Positions 23,440-34,029 of a stretch of DNA of 64,000 nucleotides are shown here, piece after piece. Below the pieces are notes generated by a model, which saw nothing but the letters and a program-made list of their open reading frames with translations, made no database searches and was not told the DNA's origin. The DNA is from Symsagittifera roscoffensis (lineage: Eukaryota > Xenacoelomorpha > Acoela > Convolutidae). The stretch is taken from the NCBI RefSeq assembly GCF_963678635.1, contig NC_087066.1:53644312-53708311 (forward strand), read 5' to 3'. The translations under genes were made by a program, and so were the position numbers. The first letter of the stretch is position 1. Every line of letters starts with the position of its first letter.

Positions 23440-26290
23440 TCAGAACAACCGGGTCAACACTCAGTGCCATCGTGGACACAGGAAGCACGGCATCATTGAA
23501 TAACAAAAGAACAGCAGATTTATTATTGAAGAGACAAAGATGCGAGAGCATTATTATTAGACGAGTGTCCAACCAAGGCTAAGTACGTTGACAACAATCA
23601 CTATTCAATCAATTTATTCAGCTTACTACGGATTGATTTACATTTGAACGGCTGGCCAGCTAAATATCTACATTTCCTAATTTCCGAAAACCGAACAAGA
23701 TGATTAGTAGGATTAGACATACATCCAAAGTTTGGCTTGATAACTACGCAAGTAAAACAACAGACTCTCAAGTACTCAACTAACGCCGCCGAAAGCTCTG
23801 AAACAACCCAGATCATCGATGAAGATTTTAAATTACTTACCAAGACTCACTACTCAACAGAAGCAGAATCTATCATCTAGCACCTCTGAAAATCCATTTA
23901 GGATTGAACAGGAGCACACTTTATCTATTCAATGACAGAAAATGGCGAAATAGGACCAATAGAGCACTAAAAGTTAACAAGACAAAATGATATTAAGGCT
24001 CCAAATTAACCAAAAAAATCGACAAATACAGTCTAACCTTCTCAAATCTTCAAAAATAAAATCATGCCAGAGCATAGGAAAGATGTGCAGCAATGGGGCA
24101 GTTTATAACAGCTGTCGAAAAAAGGCCACTTTACGAAGTGCTATACTTCCTCAAAACTTAAGGTCGGAAATCGGATTGAAGAATCGGACGAAGAAAAAGA
24201 CTGCAATTTCATAGACTCCAAATATTCACTTTTAGAAAAAGGGAAGAAAATCGAGAAGTAGAGTCTTTCAAATTTCTAGAAGTGATAAATGCAACGACAG
24301 GCCAAATAAAGTGTTTAAGGGTAACTCTCAGAACGACCGGGTCAAAACTCAGTGCCACCGTGGACAAGAAAGGACGACATCATTGAATAACAAAAGAACA
24401 GCAGATTTATTATTGAAAAAGACAAAGAAGCGAAAGCATGAGCATTAGACGAATGTCCAATCAATACAAAGTACGTTGAAAACAATCACTATTCAATCAA
24501 ATTATTCGGCTTACTACGGATTGTTCTACATTCGAACGGCTGGTTCGCTAAAGATGAGAACAGCAGGCTTTTTATTGAAAAAAGACAAAGACGCGAAATT
24601 ATTATCATTAGAAGAGATTCCGAACAAGACAAAGTACGTTGACTACAATCACTATTCAATTAGGATATTCGGCACACTACGGATTAATATTCATTCGAAC
24701 GGCTGTGTAGCTAGAGATAAACAATTAATAATTTCAGAAAATTGAAAAAGAGGCGTACTAGGATTAGACATAGAACCTAAGATTGGCATAACAACAACGC
24801 AAAAAAAAACCGGCAGATTCTCAAGTCGGAGAAATTGAATTCGCTGAAAATGATGAATCCAAAGTATCGATATTTTGGAAGAAATAAATCATGGAAAAAT
24901 ACAACAACGTGTTCAATCAACACTGAGAACCACAAAGTCTTCAAACTTTTTAAATCGTCGTATCTATTCAAAACAAGGGTCGGATCAGAAATACAGATGT
25001 TGTAAGTAGAAGGGCGCATAATAATCTGGACAAGTGCGCATCAAATCATATTGTAGCTCCAGCAATAGTTACGACGAAAAAAAGACGGAACAGTCAAGCT
25101 AGCGATGGTCGCTAAACCTATCAGCTCAAAGATTTTCAAAAATAAGTTCCAAATGCCGAATCTGTTGGATTGACTAAACCCAGCCGCCCAAGTCATTACA
25201 TCGAAAGATCCAGGTGAAGTCTAGTTCACGTCATCACATCTGAAGAATTCAGCCAATTAGCTTTGGATGAGTGGGTTACTAAGTATTGTAACTTGATTAT
25301 CGTCTGCGGTGAGTTTACTGGTATAATTAGATGTGAAACGGGTTTTTACGGACTCACAGACAAGCCAAATATTTTGAGAAGGCAATGGCCAACACCAGAA
25401 ATGTTCTGCTTTTTGAGTAACACTTATTTTTCTTAAAATTCCAATTTAGATCACAATAGAAAAGTACAAAACGTACTTGAAAGACTAACTGACGAATTGT
25501 TTGCGCTAAAAGGAAACAGAAGGCGCTCGTCCAAAACATTCAAAAATCGAGTTAGTCTTAAACCTAACGCCGCCAAAAACTCATAAACAATTCAGATCAT
25601 TCATGGTTATTTTAAAATACTTATCAAGATTTATCCCGAAAACAAAATCAAAAACATAACCACTAAGATCTTCACTAAAAGCTAGTAGTAGTAAATCATA
25701 CCGACCAATACTCTACAAAAGTAGAATCGATCATCTAACACCTCTGGCAATCCATTTAGGATTGAGCAAGAGCCCACTTTATCTATTCAATAACGGAAAA
25801 TGGCAAAATGTGACCAAAAATATAACAAGAAAAATCAAATTTCAGGCTCCATGTTAGGCAAAAAATTGTCAAATACAGTTTAACCTTCCTAATTCTTCAA
25901 AAACCAAATTACGCCAGAGCATAGGAAAAAGGTGCAGCATTGGAACAAGTTGTAACAGCTGTAAAAAAAGCTATACTTCCACAAAATCTGAGGTCGGAAA
26001 TTGAAATGAAAAATCGAACGAAGAAAAGAACTGCAACTTCAAAGACTCGGACAGCGAATCCGGATATTCAGTTTTTAGAATAAAGGAAAAATTGAGAAGT
26101 AGAGTCAGTCAAAATTCTAGAGGTCCTAAATGCAACCACAGGCCAAATATAATGTTTAAGGGTAACTCTCAGAACAACCGGGTCAAAACTCAGTGCCACC
26201 TTGGACACCGGATGCACGGCATCAATGAATAACAAAAAACAGCAGATTTATTATTGAAAAAGACAAAGATGCGAAAGCATAATCAAAATA
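23440..26290 (+). pseudogene. Protease/RT remnants of the decayed gypsy element, duplicated
   Basis: Broken plus-strand frames give IVDTGSTASLNNKRTADLLL (aspartic protease motif), CETGFYGLTDKP near 25330-25370 (RT 'FYGLTD.P' region) and, near 25560-25640, a P-K-T-x-K-Q-x-R-S-F-M...YLSRFIP block found after RT in gypsy elements. The last block also occurs at about 23780-23850, and a segment at about 23880-24120 repeats near 25738-25970. A shorter duplication of about 120 bp lies at 24480-24720. Confidence 0.6.
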
Positions 26291-26713
26291 CGAGTAATCG
26301 AAAGCATAATCAAAATACAGGAAACGAAGCAAGCCTCTGTAACACACTTGAACAAGATTTATGCTACAACGACTGTCAAACTCAGACTAAAAAAGTCAAC
26401 GAAGTCCTCAGGAGCAAAAATTATGGTGAACCAAGTGAATAGTGTGGCCACAAAGAAAACACCTATTGTGTCAGACGACAAAACGTCCTTCACAACATGA
26501 CTTTCAAATCTGCTAGACTCGGATTTGCTGGCCGAGTTAACGACGGAGGATTCTCAAGTGGGACCGTTGAGGGAAAAAATTTTGACCAGAGACAGAGAGC
26601 GATTCATACGGATGTGAAACTACGTCGCCAGTTTCTGGGAGGATTCCGCAGTCGTCAGTGACTGTGTTAATTTAGACAACCGACTGGCATTCTCGCTTTG
26701 TCTAGGAACGCCA

Positions 26714-26990
26714 GTGCTCAATCGGTTACATAGAACACATCCAGGCCAAGAAGGGATAAGAGACGACGCATTCAATATTTTATGGCCACGGATGCACCGC
26801 CAAATTATTGAACTCTGTAATAATTCTACACATCGCTCGAAAAATGGTAAGAATATCAAAACGTCAAGACCATTTAATTCATCTAGTCTATTACCAGACT
26901 TGACTGTAACGAAAGAGTAATTACAATCAGATTTCGCCGGTCCATTATTAGACAATAAGGGGAAAACATTACACTTTCTAGTGACAATAC
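26714..26990 (+). pseudogene. Integrase remnant of the decayed gypsy element
   Basis: LHRTHPGQEGIRDDAFNILW, then PRMHRQIIELCNN, resembles the HHCC zinc-binding start of Ty3 integrase, and SDFAGPLLDNKGKTLHFLVT resembles the first catalytic Asp segment. Stops interrupt it. Confidence 0.65.
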
Positions 26991-27137
26991 AACGTTATTC
27001 CAAATAACATGTTTTAATCACCAAAACAATGGGTGGAAAAAAATATTATTTTTTGAAAAGCTATATTCAACAATATAATGTACCGACCAATATTCGAGTT
27101 TCAATATGCATATAATATTTTTTCCTTTTGGGAGGAA

Positions 27138-27431
27138 TGTGATACGGCATTATTCAAGGTCAGCTTAAGATAAAGTGACCTATTCTATTTTTACAACAAC
27201 CTGTCAAATCTATTGGTGCTAAGGCTAAAGTTCCGTTGCGTGCGCTCTCTTAGAGCTTTATCTACAGTTGAAAGATTATAATTGATTCAGTTCGTGTTTA
27301 TACGTATTTATATCTGACTAAGTGATATACCATCATGTAACTCAGCTTCTTATTACTTTGTTTTATTTTGGGTTTATTTGTGTTTTGCTAGCAGAAGTTA
27401 CGGATATCTGAGTAATATAATTTATCATCAG
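27138..27431 (+). repeat. 3' LTR of the decayed gypsy element (right edge approximate)
   Basis: Starts TGTGATAC directly after TTTTGGGAGGAA, a typical polypurine tract position. The end is put near TTATCATCA; the two LTRs are too diverged there to fix it. Confidence 0.6.
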
Positions 27432-28817
27432 GTTTTAAAAAAAGGTCCTTGAAACTATTTTGGATTATAGTTTCAGGAGATATAAATAAGTCTGAATGCA
27501 GCGACATTCACAAATAATTCCACTCAAAGGTGTTTTTACACACATTTTTTAATATTGACCGTCCAGTTTTTTTAATTTGTCGAAAAAAAATCGTAACAAA
27601 ATCGTAACAATGCAGACTGTTTAAAGGGCTGACCGAACATCAAGCTTCAGATTGACGCTCAGCGTGTTCATGGAGTCTAATCAATCCAATCTGAAAGTTG
27701 GCAACTTGTTTGCTTAAAACAACTTGTTTTTTTTGTATTAATTATATCATTTTGCACAAAAATGAAAAAAAAACTATCTTAAAATTTTTTTTTATTTTTG
27801 CACTTAATGAAAAAAATGAAGAAAAAAATTAATGAAACATTGAAATTTTGAGGCATTTTCATACAAAAAAAAAACCAAATCTACTTAAAAAAACAGATGA
27901 CAGAAAATTTTTAGTTTTACCCTGGTTAGAGCGGTCTCGTTCAAAACAATCTGAACCAAATTCGGGCAAGCTAACAGCTCACAAAAGTAGTTTTTTACTA
28001 ATCTTTTTACATTTTGCAGAGAGAATTGGTTCACATCTAATCGTTTTGGCTAATTTTTCAATTCGGATCCCATTTGAAAGATGCGTTCTGTAATGGCATT
28101 TCAAATGGGATCTCTTCGAACAACGATGGAGGGTTCGAAAATTGCCAAGCTGACCAACTTTCGACAAACACGCACGGTATAGTCTATATTGACTGGCTGA
28201 AAAATAAACCCGACCAAAACTTACTACAGATTAATGGACACACAATAAAAACGAGCTTGGCGTCTTTATCATAGTAACAAAATCCAGTCAATATTTTTTG
28301 GGTCCGACAAATGCAATGTCAGCTGGGCCATTAGAAGCGCTGAATTGTCCAGATCAATGTTTTTTCCACCGTTTTCATCAAAAAAGCCTGACGTTTCCTC
28401 CAGTTATTCATAAAGGCTTGCATTATAGTTTAACTGTTTTTCGTTTCTGCTAATTTTGACATTTGCTATATTGCAAAGCTTTTAAGTTCTTAAAATTTAT
28501 CTCACCTTGTTCAGTGAGATTTTTCTACATTGCTTTGGTTAATGCCAATCAGATTAAGTCTGATTTTGTCAGAATAAAACCTTGAAAGTTTTGATTGGTC
28601 TTTAATGTCCATGTAGTAGTTTTTGGGTTTTCTTAAATTGCTAGAATTTTTTAAATAATTTTGATTTTTTGAAATTCATGAACCTATCCTATGTAAAATA
28701 GAGAGCGATATATTCAGTAACAAATTGTACAAAATACAAACAAACGCCATACCGGTATTCATTTTGGAACAATTTTTGAGCCTAATTACTTCGCAGCTTG
28801 CGAATAAATGGTGCATA
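27432..28817. other. Intergenic, no convincing gene
   Basis: Contains a GATCCCATTTGAAA / TTTCAAATGGGATC inverted repeat (about 28066-28112) and an ATCTCAC...GTGAGAT hairpin near 28500. ORFs are short and lack support. Confidence 0.45.
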
Positions 28818-28918
28818 GACATTTGTGTCCAAGACATTTGTGTCCTTGACAAAACAGTCCGAAATGATAAAATTGTACCAGACATTTATGTCCCAGACAA
28901 AATTTTCCGAAATTGTTT
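28818..28918 (+). repeat. MULE left terminal inverted repeat
   Basis: GACATTTGTGTCC, AGACATTTGTGTCC, CAAAACAGTCCGAAATG, GACATTTATGTCCCAGACA in order; the reverse complement of the right end carries the same blocks. Confidence 0.75.
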
Positions 28919-29073
28919 TGCGAAATTAATTTCTTTGATTTGACCTTGTGATCTTTAATGCATTGTTCTTTTGAGGTTGTTTGATCGTTCATTAAGTAGA
29001 TTTTATGCGTACCAATTAACCATAGAACATTCAAAGTGAGACAAAACTTTCAAAAAAATTTTGAAATTTAAAA

Positions 29074-29143
29074 GCGCATTTGGCCGAGTAATGAAGTCAT
29101 AAGTCTCAAGGTCAAAAGGTTTGAAGTTCAAATCTCGGGCTCG
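29074..29143 (+). other. tRNA-like sequence (Leu-CAA-like) inside the MULE
   Basis: TTGGCCGAGTAATGAAG (A box), AGTCTCAAGGTC (anticodon arm like tRNA-Leu CAA) and AAGTTCAAATCTC (B box) are in correct order. Acceptor stem is poor. A tRNA pseudogene or SINE head is more likely than a working tRNA. Confidence 0.35.
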
Positions 29144-29404
29144 ACAAAAAATTTTCGTAACTTAGTCAATATTTGAAATTAAAAAACCCAAAAATGGGTA
29201 AACTAGGGCAAAGTTGAAATGGGTTGACTTGATTGAGCCAAAAGGGAAGAGGGTGGGAAAAGCTTGATTACATCGATCATTTTGCCGTTTTCAAATCGGG
29301 TCTAGCTCAATTTTGAAATCTTCTGGGAAAAAGTTCAACTTAGAAAAAATTATTGAAAATTATTGCTTCGCAATATCAACTTTGGAAAATAAATTGACTT
29401 TAAA

Positions 29405-30355
29405 TTATAGTTTGATGTTGCTGCTGCACCCTTTTAGGAAACTCAGAAGTTTGCTTGGGTCGTAGGCCGCAACCAATACTGAAAGGTTTTTGTCAAGTTT
29501 GACATAAAGAGGTTTTTTATAACGTGACACTCTTTGCCCGGCACACATTTTTTCGATCAAGATTTCAGCGTTTTTCTGTTCGTCTTGAAATTTTTCTATG
29601 AGTTTGGGAAATGATGGGTGCTTGCCATTCACGAGTTTGACGAAGTTGCTGTTCCAACCTTCAACAGAATTGTTGGTTCTGGGTCGCCCGGTTATTACAA
29701 GTTGATGACAACTCCAGCTGTCAACGTCAAATCTGGGGTTTTGACGAGTTCCATTTGCCGCCGAGAGCCGACCAACGTAATTGTCCTCAAAGTAATTGAA
29801 GATTGGGTGGGCTGTCTCAGGGCATGTCTTCTGAAGAGTTTCGAAAGCAGTAGAAACATCACTAACAGGCAGGAAAGCGATACTCAGCAGCATTCGGACA
29901 TGCTCTCGGAATTCCAGATCTAGTCTGTTGTTGTTTGTGTTTCCAGTAGTCTGAATGTGACGCCAGACGCTTTGGCTCAAATGGAAATAACAGTATTGAA
30001 TTTGTACATTTTTGGATACTGAATTGAACGCATTTTTGACCGCTATTTCGAAATCAATGGTGGCTCGTTTAGGGAATTCAATGTCGAAGCAGCTCAAAAG
30101 TCGCAAAAATACGTTTCTTCTTTCTTGTCTGGAAGTAATGCATACACAATAGGAATCAGAATTCCCTCGACTGAAGCGTGGATGATGTATATCTGAAAGA
30201 ACACACTCGGGGCCGTAGAAAAGGTGCCATCGCAGAACCCAATCATCAGCGCCACTGAGAATGTCGAGTCCCGGAAGAGTGGTGAAAACCATTATTCGCT
30301 TAGTATCATTAGGTCCAGAGTCAAAATGAAGGAAACGCTCGCCGCTGTGTGTCAC
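29405..30355 (-). pseudogene. MULE transposase, catalytic part, with two frameshifts
   Basis: Reads on from the FLYWCH part after one stop codon. RFLHFDSGPNDTKRIMVFTT and TIDFEIAVKNAF (Asp of the DDE-type core), CYFHLSQSVWRHIQ and RPRTNNSVEGWNSNF are standard MULE motifs. Between about 30235 and 30118 the frame in the listed ORF is nonsense, while the alternative frame gives DGTFSTAPSVFFQIYIIH and IPIVYALLPDKKEETY, the conserved first-Asp block. So one base is gained near CTGCGATGG and the frame is restored at a T5 run. Confidence 0.75.
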
Positions 30356-30850
30356 TTACAGCAACTCTGGCAGTTCAAAATCAGTTAGGGATTGGGGTTC
30401 CTGCATTCTGGGCCGTTTTTCCTGTTTGACTCTATTAATTGTCCTCTGGTTGGCAGAATAGCTCGGGATTACTGTAGTCTCTCTGTTGATGTCTCTTTGT
30501 ACGGAAAGAATTGTTTGACGGGGTGGCTCATCTGACACAACTGCTCTTGTTTTGAGAGCTGTCCTGAATTTTCGTTTTTCAATATCGGCTGGATCGGGAA
30601 AAGGACTGTGTTCATTTATGATAGTGACGTTATCTTGGAAAGTGCGCACACGGCCATTGCATTTCGATAAAACACATCGCCACGAAATTGAGGTGTCTGT
30701 TAGAATCCGATGTTTGAAGTATGCGTATGCATCATAAACTAGCATTTCGTTGTTTTTATTTGTCATAAGAATTTCCATTGTCAACACGAACTCGAGAGCA
30801 ATAACAATGAAATTATGATCTCTCGTGTCTACGTTTGGCAACATTATCAA
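30356..30850 (-). pseudogene. MULE transposase, N-terminal FLYWCH zinc-finger part
   Basis: 164 codons from ATG 30850. The FLYWCH pattern is visible: FVLT...MLVYDAYAYFKH, W57-R-C59, C64-N-G-R, H81. The second histidine of the usual H-x-H is replaced (EHSPFP). The C-terminal part (SLTDFELPELL) leads without gap into the MULE domain in the same frame, interrupted only by TAA at 30358-30356. FLYWCH fingers are the usual DNA-binding module of animal MULE transposases. Confidence 0.7.
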
Positions 30851-31031
30851 TCAAGCAATAATTGTGTAGGTATGTGTAAATGATTTGAGTCCTGTGTTAA
30901 TTTCATCTCTAATTTGCTAGGCGAAGTAATTTCTGGTCTAAGTGCTCAGTTGCGTGGCCTTATCGATTTAATCCTTCCTATTGAGAGCTTATCAAATTAA
31001 TCTTGTCATTAACTAGTGTGGCAATAGCCTG

Positions 31032-31133
31032 GACAATTTTGGGACAATTTTGTCTGGGAACCAAATGTCTTGGACACTTTTTGCATTTTGGACTGTTTTT
31101 GCCGGGACATAAATGTCTGGGACACAAATGTCC
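31032..31133 (-). repeat. MULE right terminal inverted repeat
   Basis: Reverse complement reads GGACATTTGTGTCCCAGACA, TTTATGTCCCGGCAAAAACA, GTCCAAAATGC and AGACAAAATTGTCCC, matching the left end with small indels. Confidence 0.75.
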
Positions 31134-31306
31134 TGACACGACTTTTATTACATTCTGGTGATACATTTATTTGACCACTCTAAGGCTGGAAAAAAGAAAC
31201 TCCAAGTTCAGTGCTTTAAAAATGATCTCCATTTCTAGTTGAGTTCCAGGAGAAAACTATGGCTGTGAAATTTTAAAATAAGTCCAAAGAACGAGAGTAT
31301 ACCAAC

Positions 31307-31506
31307 NNNNNNNNNNNNNNNNNNNNNNNNNNNNNNNNNNNNNNNNNNNNNNNNNNNNNNNNNNNNNNNNNNNNNNNNNNNNNNNNNNNNNNNNNNNNNN
31401 NNNNNNNNNNNNNNNNNNNNNNNNNNNNNNNNNNNNNNNNNNNNNNNNNNNNNNNNNNNNNNNNNNNNNNNNNNNNNNNNNNNNNNNNNNNNNNNNNNNN
31501 NNNNNN
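31307..31506. other. Assembly gap of 200 N
   Basis: Exactly 200 N, the convention for a gap of unknown size. It hides the 5' end of the neighbouring family A repeat and makes an artefact ORF. Confidence 0.99.
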
Positions 31507-31990
31507 TTTATATCATTCAAAAGGTATTGTTGTCTTGAGCTTAAACTCGAAAAGATATTTTACCTGTGATCAACTTTTGTAAAGTTATGGAGGTTTAAAA
31601 ATTGGCATTTTGGCCAATTTGAGACAATTAACGCGCGGTATATTAACGCGAGACAATTAACGCGCGATAACACCAATTTGAGACAATATATTTCGCGCTA
31701 TTAACGCGTAAGCGTAGATTTGATCTGTCTTAGAAATTGTTCCAAATTGGTTGAAGGAGCTTATTTGCCATAATTGATTTGTAACTAGAAGCGAAATCTA
31801 TCACTTTATACTTTATATGGCGTGGGGGGGGGGGGGGCAATTTTCACAAACAAATCTCAATTTTTTTTCAAAGTTTTTTTCATTTTATTTTCTTTTTTTT
31901 ACATTTGATTTTTTCATGTTATTACTGTTTCATAGACCTTGTAAGGCAGCGGGAATATTCAAGGCTTCGCCCTGATTCGAGCAGTCTTGA
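31507..31990 (+). mobile_element. Helentron-like family A, copy 4 (5' end in gap)
   Basis: Retains TTTATATCATTCAAAAGGTA, AACGCGTAAGCG, TTTATATGGCGTGGGG and GGCTTCGCCCTGATTCGAG, AGTCTTG. It has a small internal duplication of the GACAATTAACGCGCG block near 31624-31668. Confidence 0.65.
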
Positions 31991-32369
31991 ATTGCGCCTA
32001 GATTGATTGTAAATAATGAAGAAAATGTTCGAAGAAATTTTGCGCAGCGTTTCTTATCACCACTATAATTTAGATTTGCCAAATTCACAAATAAGACCTT
32101 CGAACTCAATTGTTTGCAGTAAAAAAGGTCTCCCTGAGTGGGATTTTTTCGTTTTTTTTTCTACCTTGCAAATGTCAATTAAATTGATTTTTTAGGCATG
32201 AAAAACGATATCTTTTGTACCGTACACATCAATTTATATCCATTCTAAAACAATTTACAAATCCAAAGGCCTGCCGTAAAGCGGTTTGTCTGCAGTATTA
32301 TATCTGCAGTAAATTTGGTGTAAAACGATTTCCATTTCAAGTGATGTAAATTGATTTCCATTTTCATTT
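31991..32369. other. Sequence left of the large LTR element, no gene seen
   Basis: AT-rich; TGATTTCCATTTTCATTT abuts the LTR. TCTGCAGTA(AT) recurs nearby. It does not read as the missing upstream part of the exon that abuts the right LTR. Confidence 0.5.
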
Positions 32370-32777
32370 TGGAACCTGATCTAAACTATATTTTATGATT
32401 GGATAAATTAAATGTTTTACCAATGTAAAGTATTTAATATTAACCAATCATGATCCATCTAACTAACAACCCACTTATTTGTAAGTGCTGAAGTTACTTG
32501 TAATTTCAGCACCAGAGAGATTTGAATTTAACTTAGAAATTAGTTGGACTCTCCCGAGCACTTCAGCAGCCGCAATAAACCAGTATACCCTAGATCTATT
32601 GAGCCTAGCAGAGACTAGTTAAACAACCTGAGACTAGATAGTATAAGAGTAAGATTAGGATCGGTATTAGACTAAGAAGTTGCACGAATCTATCCGGCCG
32701 AAAATAAGATAGCGTGACGAGCAGACGGTGTACCCTATCCGAAATTACTCTATGAGTTACGCCCCAGTCATAACTCA
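32370..32777 (+). repeat. 5' LTR
   Basis: 408 bp, TGGAACC...TAACTCA. Holds two CCAAT boxes (32420, 32444) around a TATA-like GTATTTAATATT, a hairpin at 32485-32512 and AATAAA at 32574-32579, i.e. plausible U3 promoter and polyadenylation signals. Identical to 50814-51221 by direct reading. Confidence 0.95.
32485..32512 (+). promoter_or_regulatory. LTR hairpin
   Basis: GTGCTGAA and TTCAGCAC form an 8-bp stem with a 12-base loop. If in R it would lie in the transcript leader; the U3/R border is not mapped. Confidence 0.5.
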
Positions 32778-32779
32778 TC

Positions 32780-32812
32780 TGGTGCGACCATAAGTCTCGA
32801 ACAAGACCTTAT
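32780..32812 (+). promoter_or_regulatory. Putative primer-binding site and adjoining hairpin
   Basis: TGGTGCGACC starts two bases after the LTR, as expected for a site pairing with a tRNA 3'-CCA end. The matching tRNA was not identified. Right after it, ATAAGTCT...AGACCTTAT makes an 8-bp stem with one bulged base (32790-32812). Confidence 0.55.
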
Positions 32813-32865
32813 TAGATTAGAATTAACCAAGAATAGATTAGAAATTAGACAAAAACATTTACAAA

Positions 32866-33099
32866 ATGTTATACGACAATAATTTAATTGAAATGTCTCT
32901 CCGACTCAATAGATCAGAGCCAATATTCCGAACCATAATAGAACTACCCGGAATTGGAAGAAGACATCGAACCAAAGACGACATACGACAAAGTAGAAAC
33001 TTGCCGTATAGTTATATGATAGTTCGGCAAAAGCCAGAACAAACTTTTATATTTCGAATACTACTTGCAATGAATTTAGATTTCCATTTGCAAACATAA
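32866..33099 (+). CDS. Leader ORF, 77 codons, doubtful
   Basis: First ATG after the primer site opens 77 codons, basic (many R/K), without similarity I recognise. It could be a real small gene, a spliced leader exon, or a chance upstream ORF. No other evidence. Confidence 0.25.
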   Translation: MLYDNNLIEMSLRLNRSEPIFRTIIELPGIGRRHRTKDDIRQSRNLPYSYMIVRQKPEQTFIFRILLAMNLDFHLQT

Positions 33100-33429
33100 A
33101 ACCTTGAAGCTAATCTTCAAAATCATTTCAGGCGCTAAACAAAATTAATATTATACAATAACGATTGATAAAAAGATCTAAGATCGTTTTCTTAAAATTC
33201 TGCAGTATTATACAAAACATGTTTGAAAAATATTTATTGGAAAATAAAAATAAAAATTAGTAGCATGACAATAAATGGTTAGTAATCATAAATCATCCTG
33301 TTGTTCCAGCTTCATCACCTAAAACATAACAGCAATCATCAAATCACTAATATCATCAAAACACTAAATCTTTACTTTACACAAATTAAAACATTATTAA
33401 AACTTAAAGTCACTTAATTTTAAAAACCA

Positions 33430-33514
33430 GATCATCAAGGCTTATCCTTGGATCTTAAATCATTTCCTACTTAATAAAATTTCAAACTTGATCATCAAGG
33501 CTTATCCTTGGATC
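33430..33514 (+). promoter_or_regulatory. Two identical hairpins 60 bases apart
   Basis: GATCATCAAGGCTTATCC then TTGGATC occurs at 33430-33454 and 33490-33514. Each copy pairs CAAGG with CCTTG (loop CTTAT) and outer GATC with GATC. Identity in an otherwise non-repeated leader suggests selection, for instance RNA packaging or dimerisation; untested. Confidence 0.6.
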
Positions 33515-34029
33515 AAACAGAACAACTTTGTTCTCCCCCACCCACTTAATTAGTGTCTAACGACCTCAAACGTCGATTCACTACCCAACCCTTTCTAAAG
33601 ACCCAAGACTAATAGAAATTTTTAAACAAAACTAATCATTCAAATTAAGATAAACAGTGAAGAACTTCGGTTATTCATCCTTCACTTGATCCCCCCTCTT
33701 ACCAGACCCAGGATAAATCTTAGATTTAGTAAGTTTAAAATAGTACCTAACGAACTACTCGCGTTCTAATTATACCTGAACCTTGTGGATCGATTTACTA
33801 TTCTCCAACCCTTGAACACAATCACTCCCTTAAGTAAGATTAAGTAAGTTAACACCTTAGCTTATACTAGTCACGAGAAAGTAAAATCATTCTCCGGAAT
33901 CGATATACTTTTCTCTCCAACCCTGAACAAAAAGACCCAGGTTAAGCTAACCAAAAAAATCGTAAGAACTAACAGTTTAAGAAAATAGAAATCATTTAAC
34001 AACCTTTTGCATCCGTCATCCTAAACCTT

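Larger units (their letters stand above)
22994..27431 (+). mobile_element. Decayed Ty3/gypsy-type LTR retrotransposon with internal duplications
   Basis: Two diverged direct repeats bound it, and a purine tract GGGAGGAA sits just before the right one. Between them plus-strand remnants of protease, RT and integrase are recognisable but broken by many stops and shifts. The protease block (GTGGACACAGGAAGC region, D-T-G-S) occurs at about 23470, 24358 and 26207, so the body is partly triplicated. The FkbM gene's 5' exons, if beyond 23 kb, are separated from its body by this insertion. Confidence 0.7.
28818..31133 (-). mobile_element. MULE (Mutator-like) DNA transposon with FLYWCH-type transposase, inactivated
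   Basis: About 100-bp imperfect terminal inverted repeats (28818-28918 and 31032-31133) enclose a 1.45-kb minus-strand transposase gene. The ends start GACATTTGTGTCC and contain several copies of that 13-mer plus CAAAACAGTCC. The coding region has an in-frame TAA and two compensating frameshifts. No clear 8-9 bp target duplication is visible. Confidence 0.75.
32778..34029 (+). other. Long untranslated leader of the retroelement
   Basis: 1.25 kb with many short ATG-poor stretches. It contains the duplicated 25-base hairpin at 33430 and 33490, a second diverged repeat TCGATTTACTATTCTCCAAC (33789) / TCGATATACTTTTCTCTCCA (33899), and several GTAAGT-like donors (about 33730, 33836, 33846). Suited to packaging and splicing signals. 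Confidence 0.5.

Noticed and set aside
29618-29923. 101-codon plus-strand ORF opposite the MULE transposase
   Set aside because: Antisense shadow of the transposase coding strand.
30342-30356. 15-base GT...AG 'mini-intron' across the MULE stop codon
   Set aside because: GTAAGTGACACACAG would remove the stop in frame, but 15 nt is far below intron sizes here and the gene has other lesions; a nonsense change is simpler.
31257-31520. ORF of mostly X residues
   Set aside because: Assembly gap.
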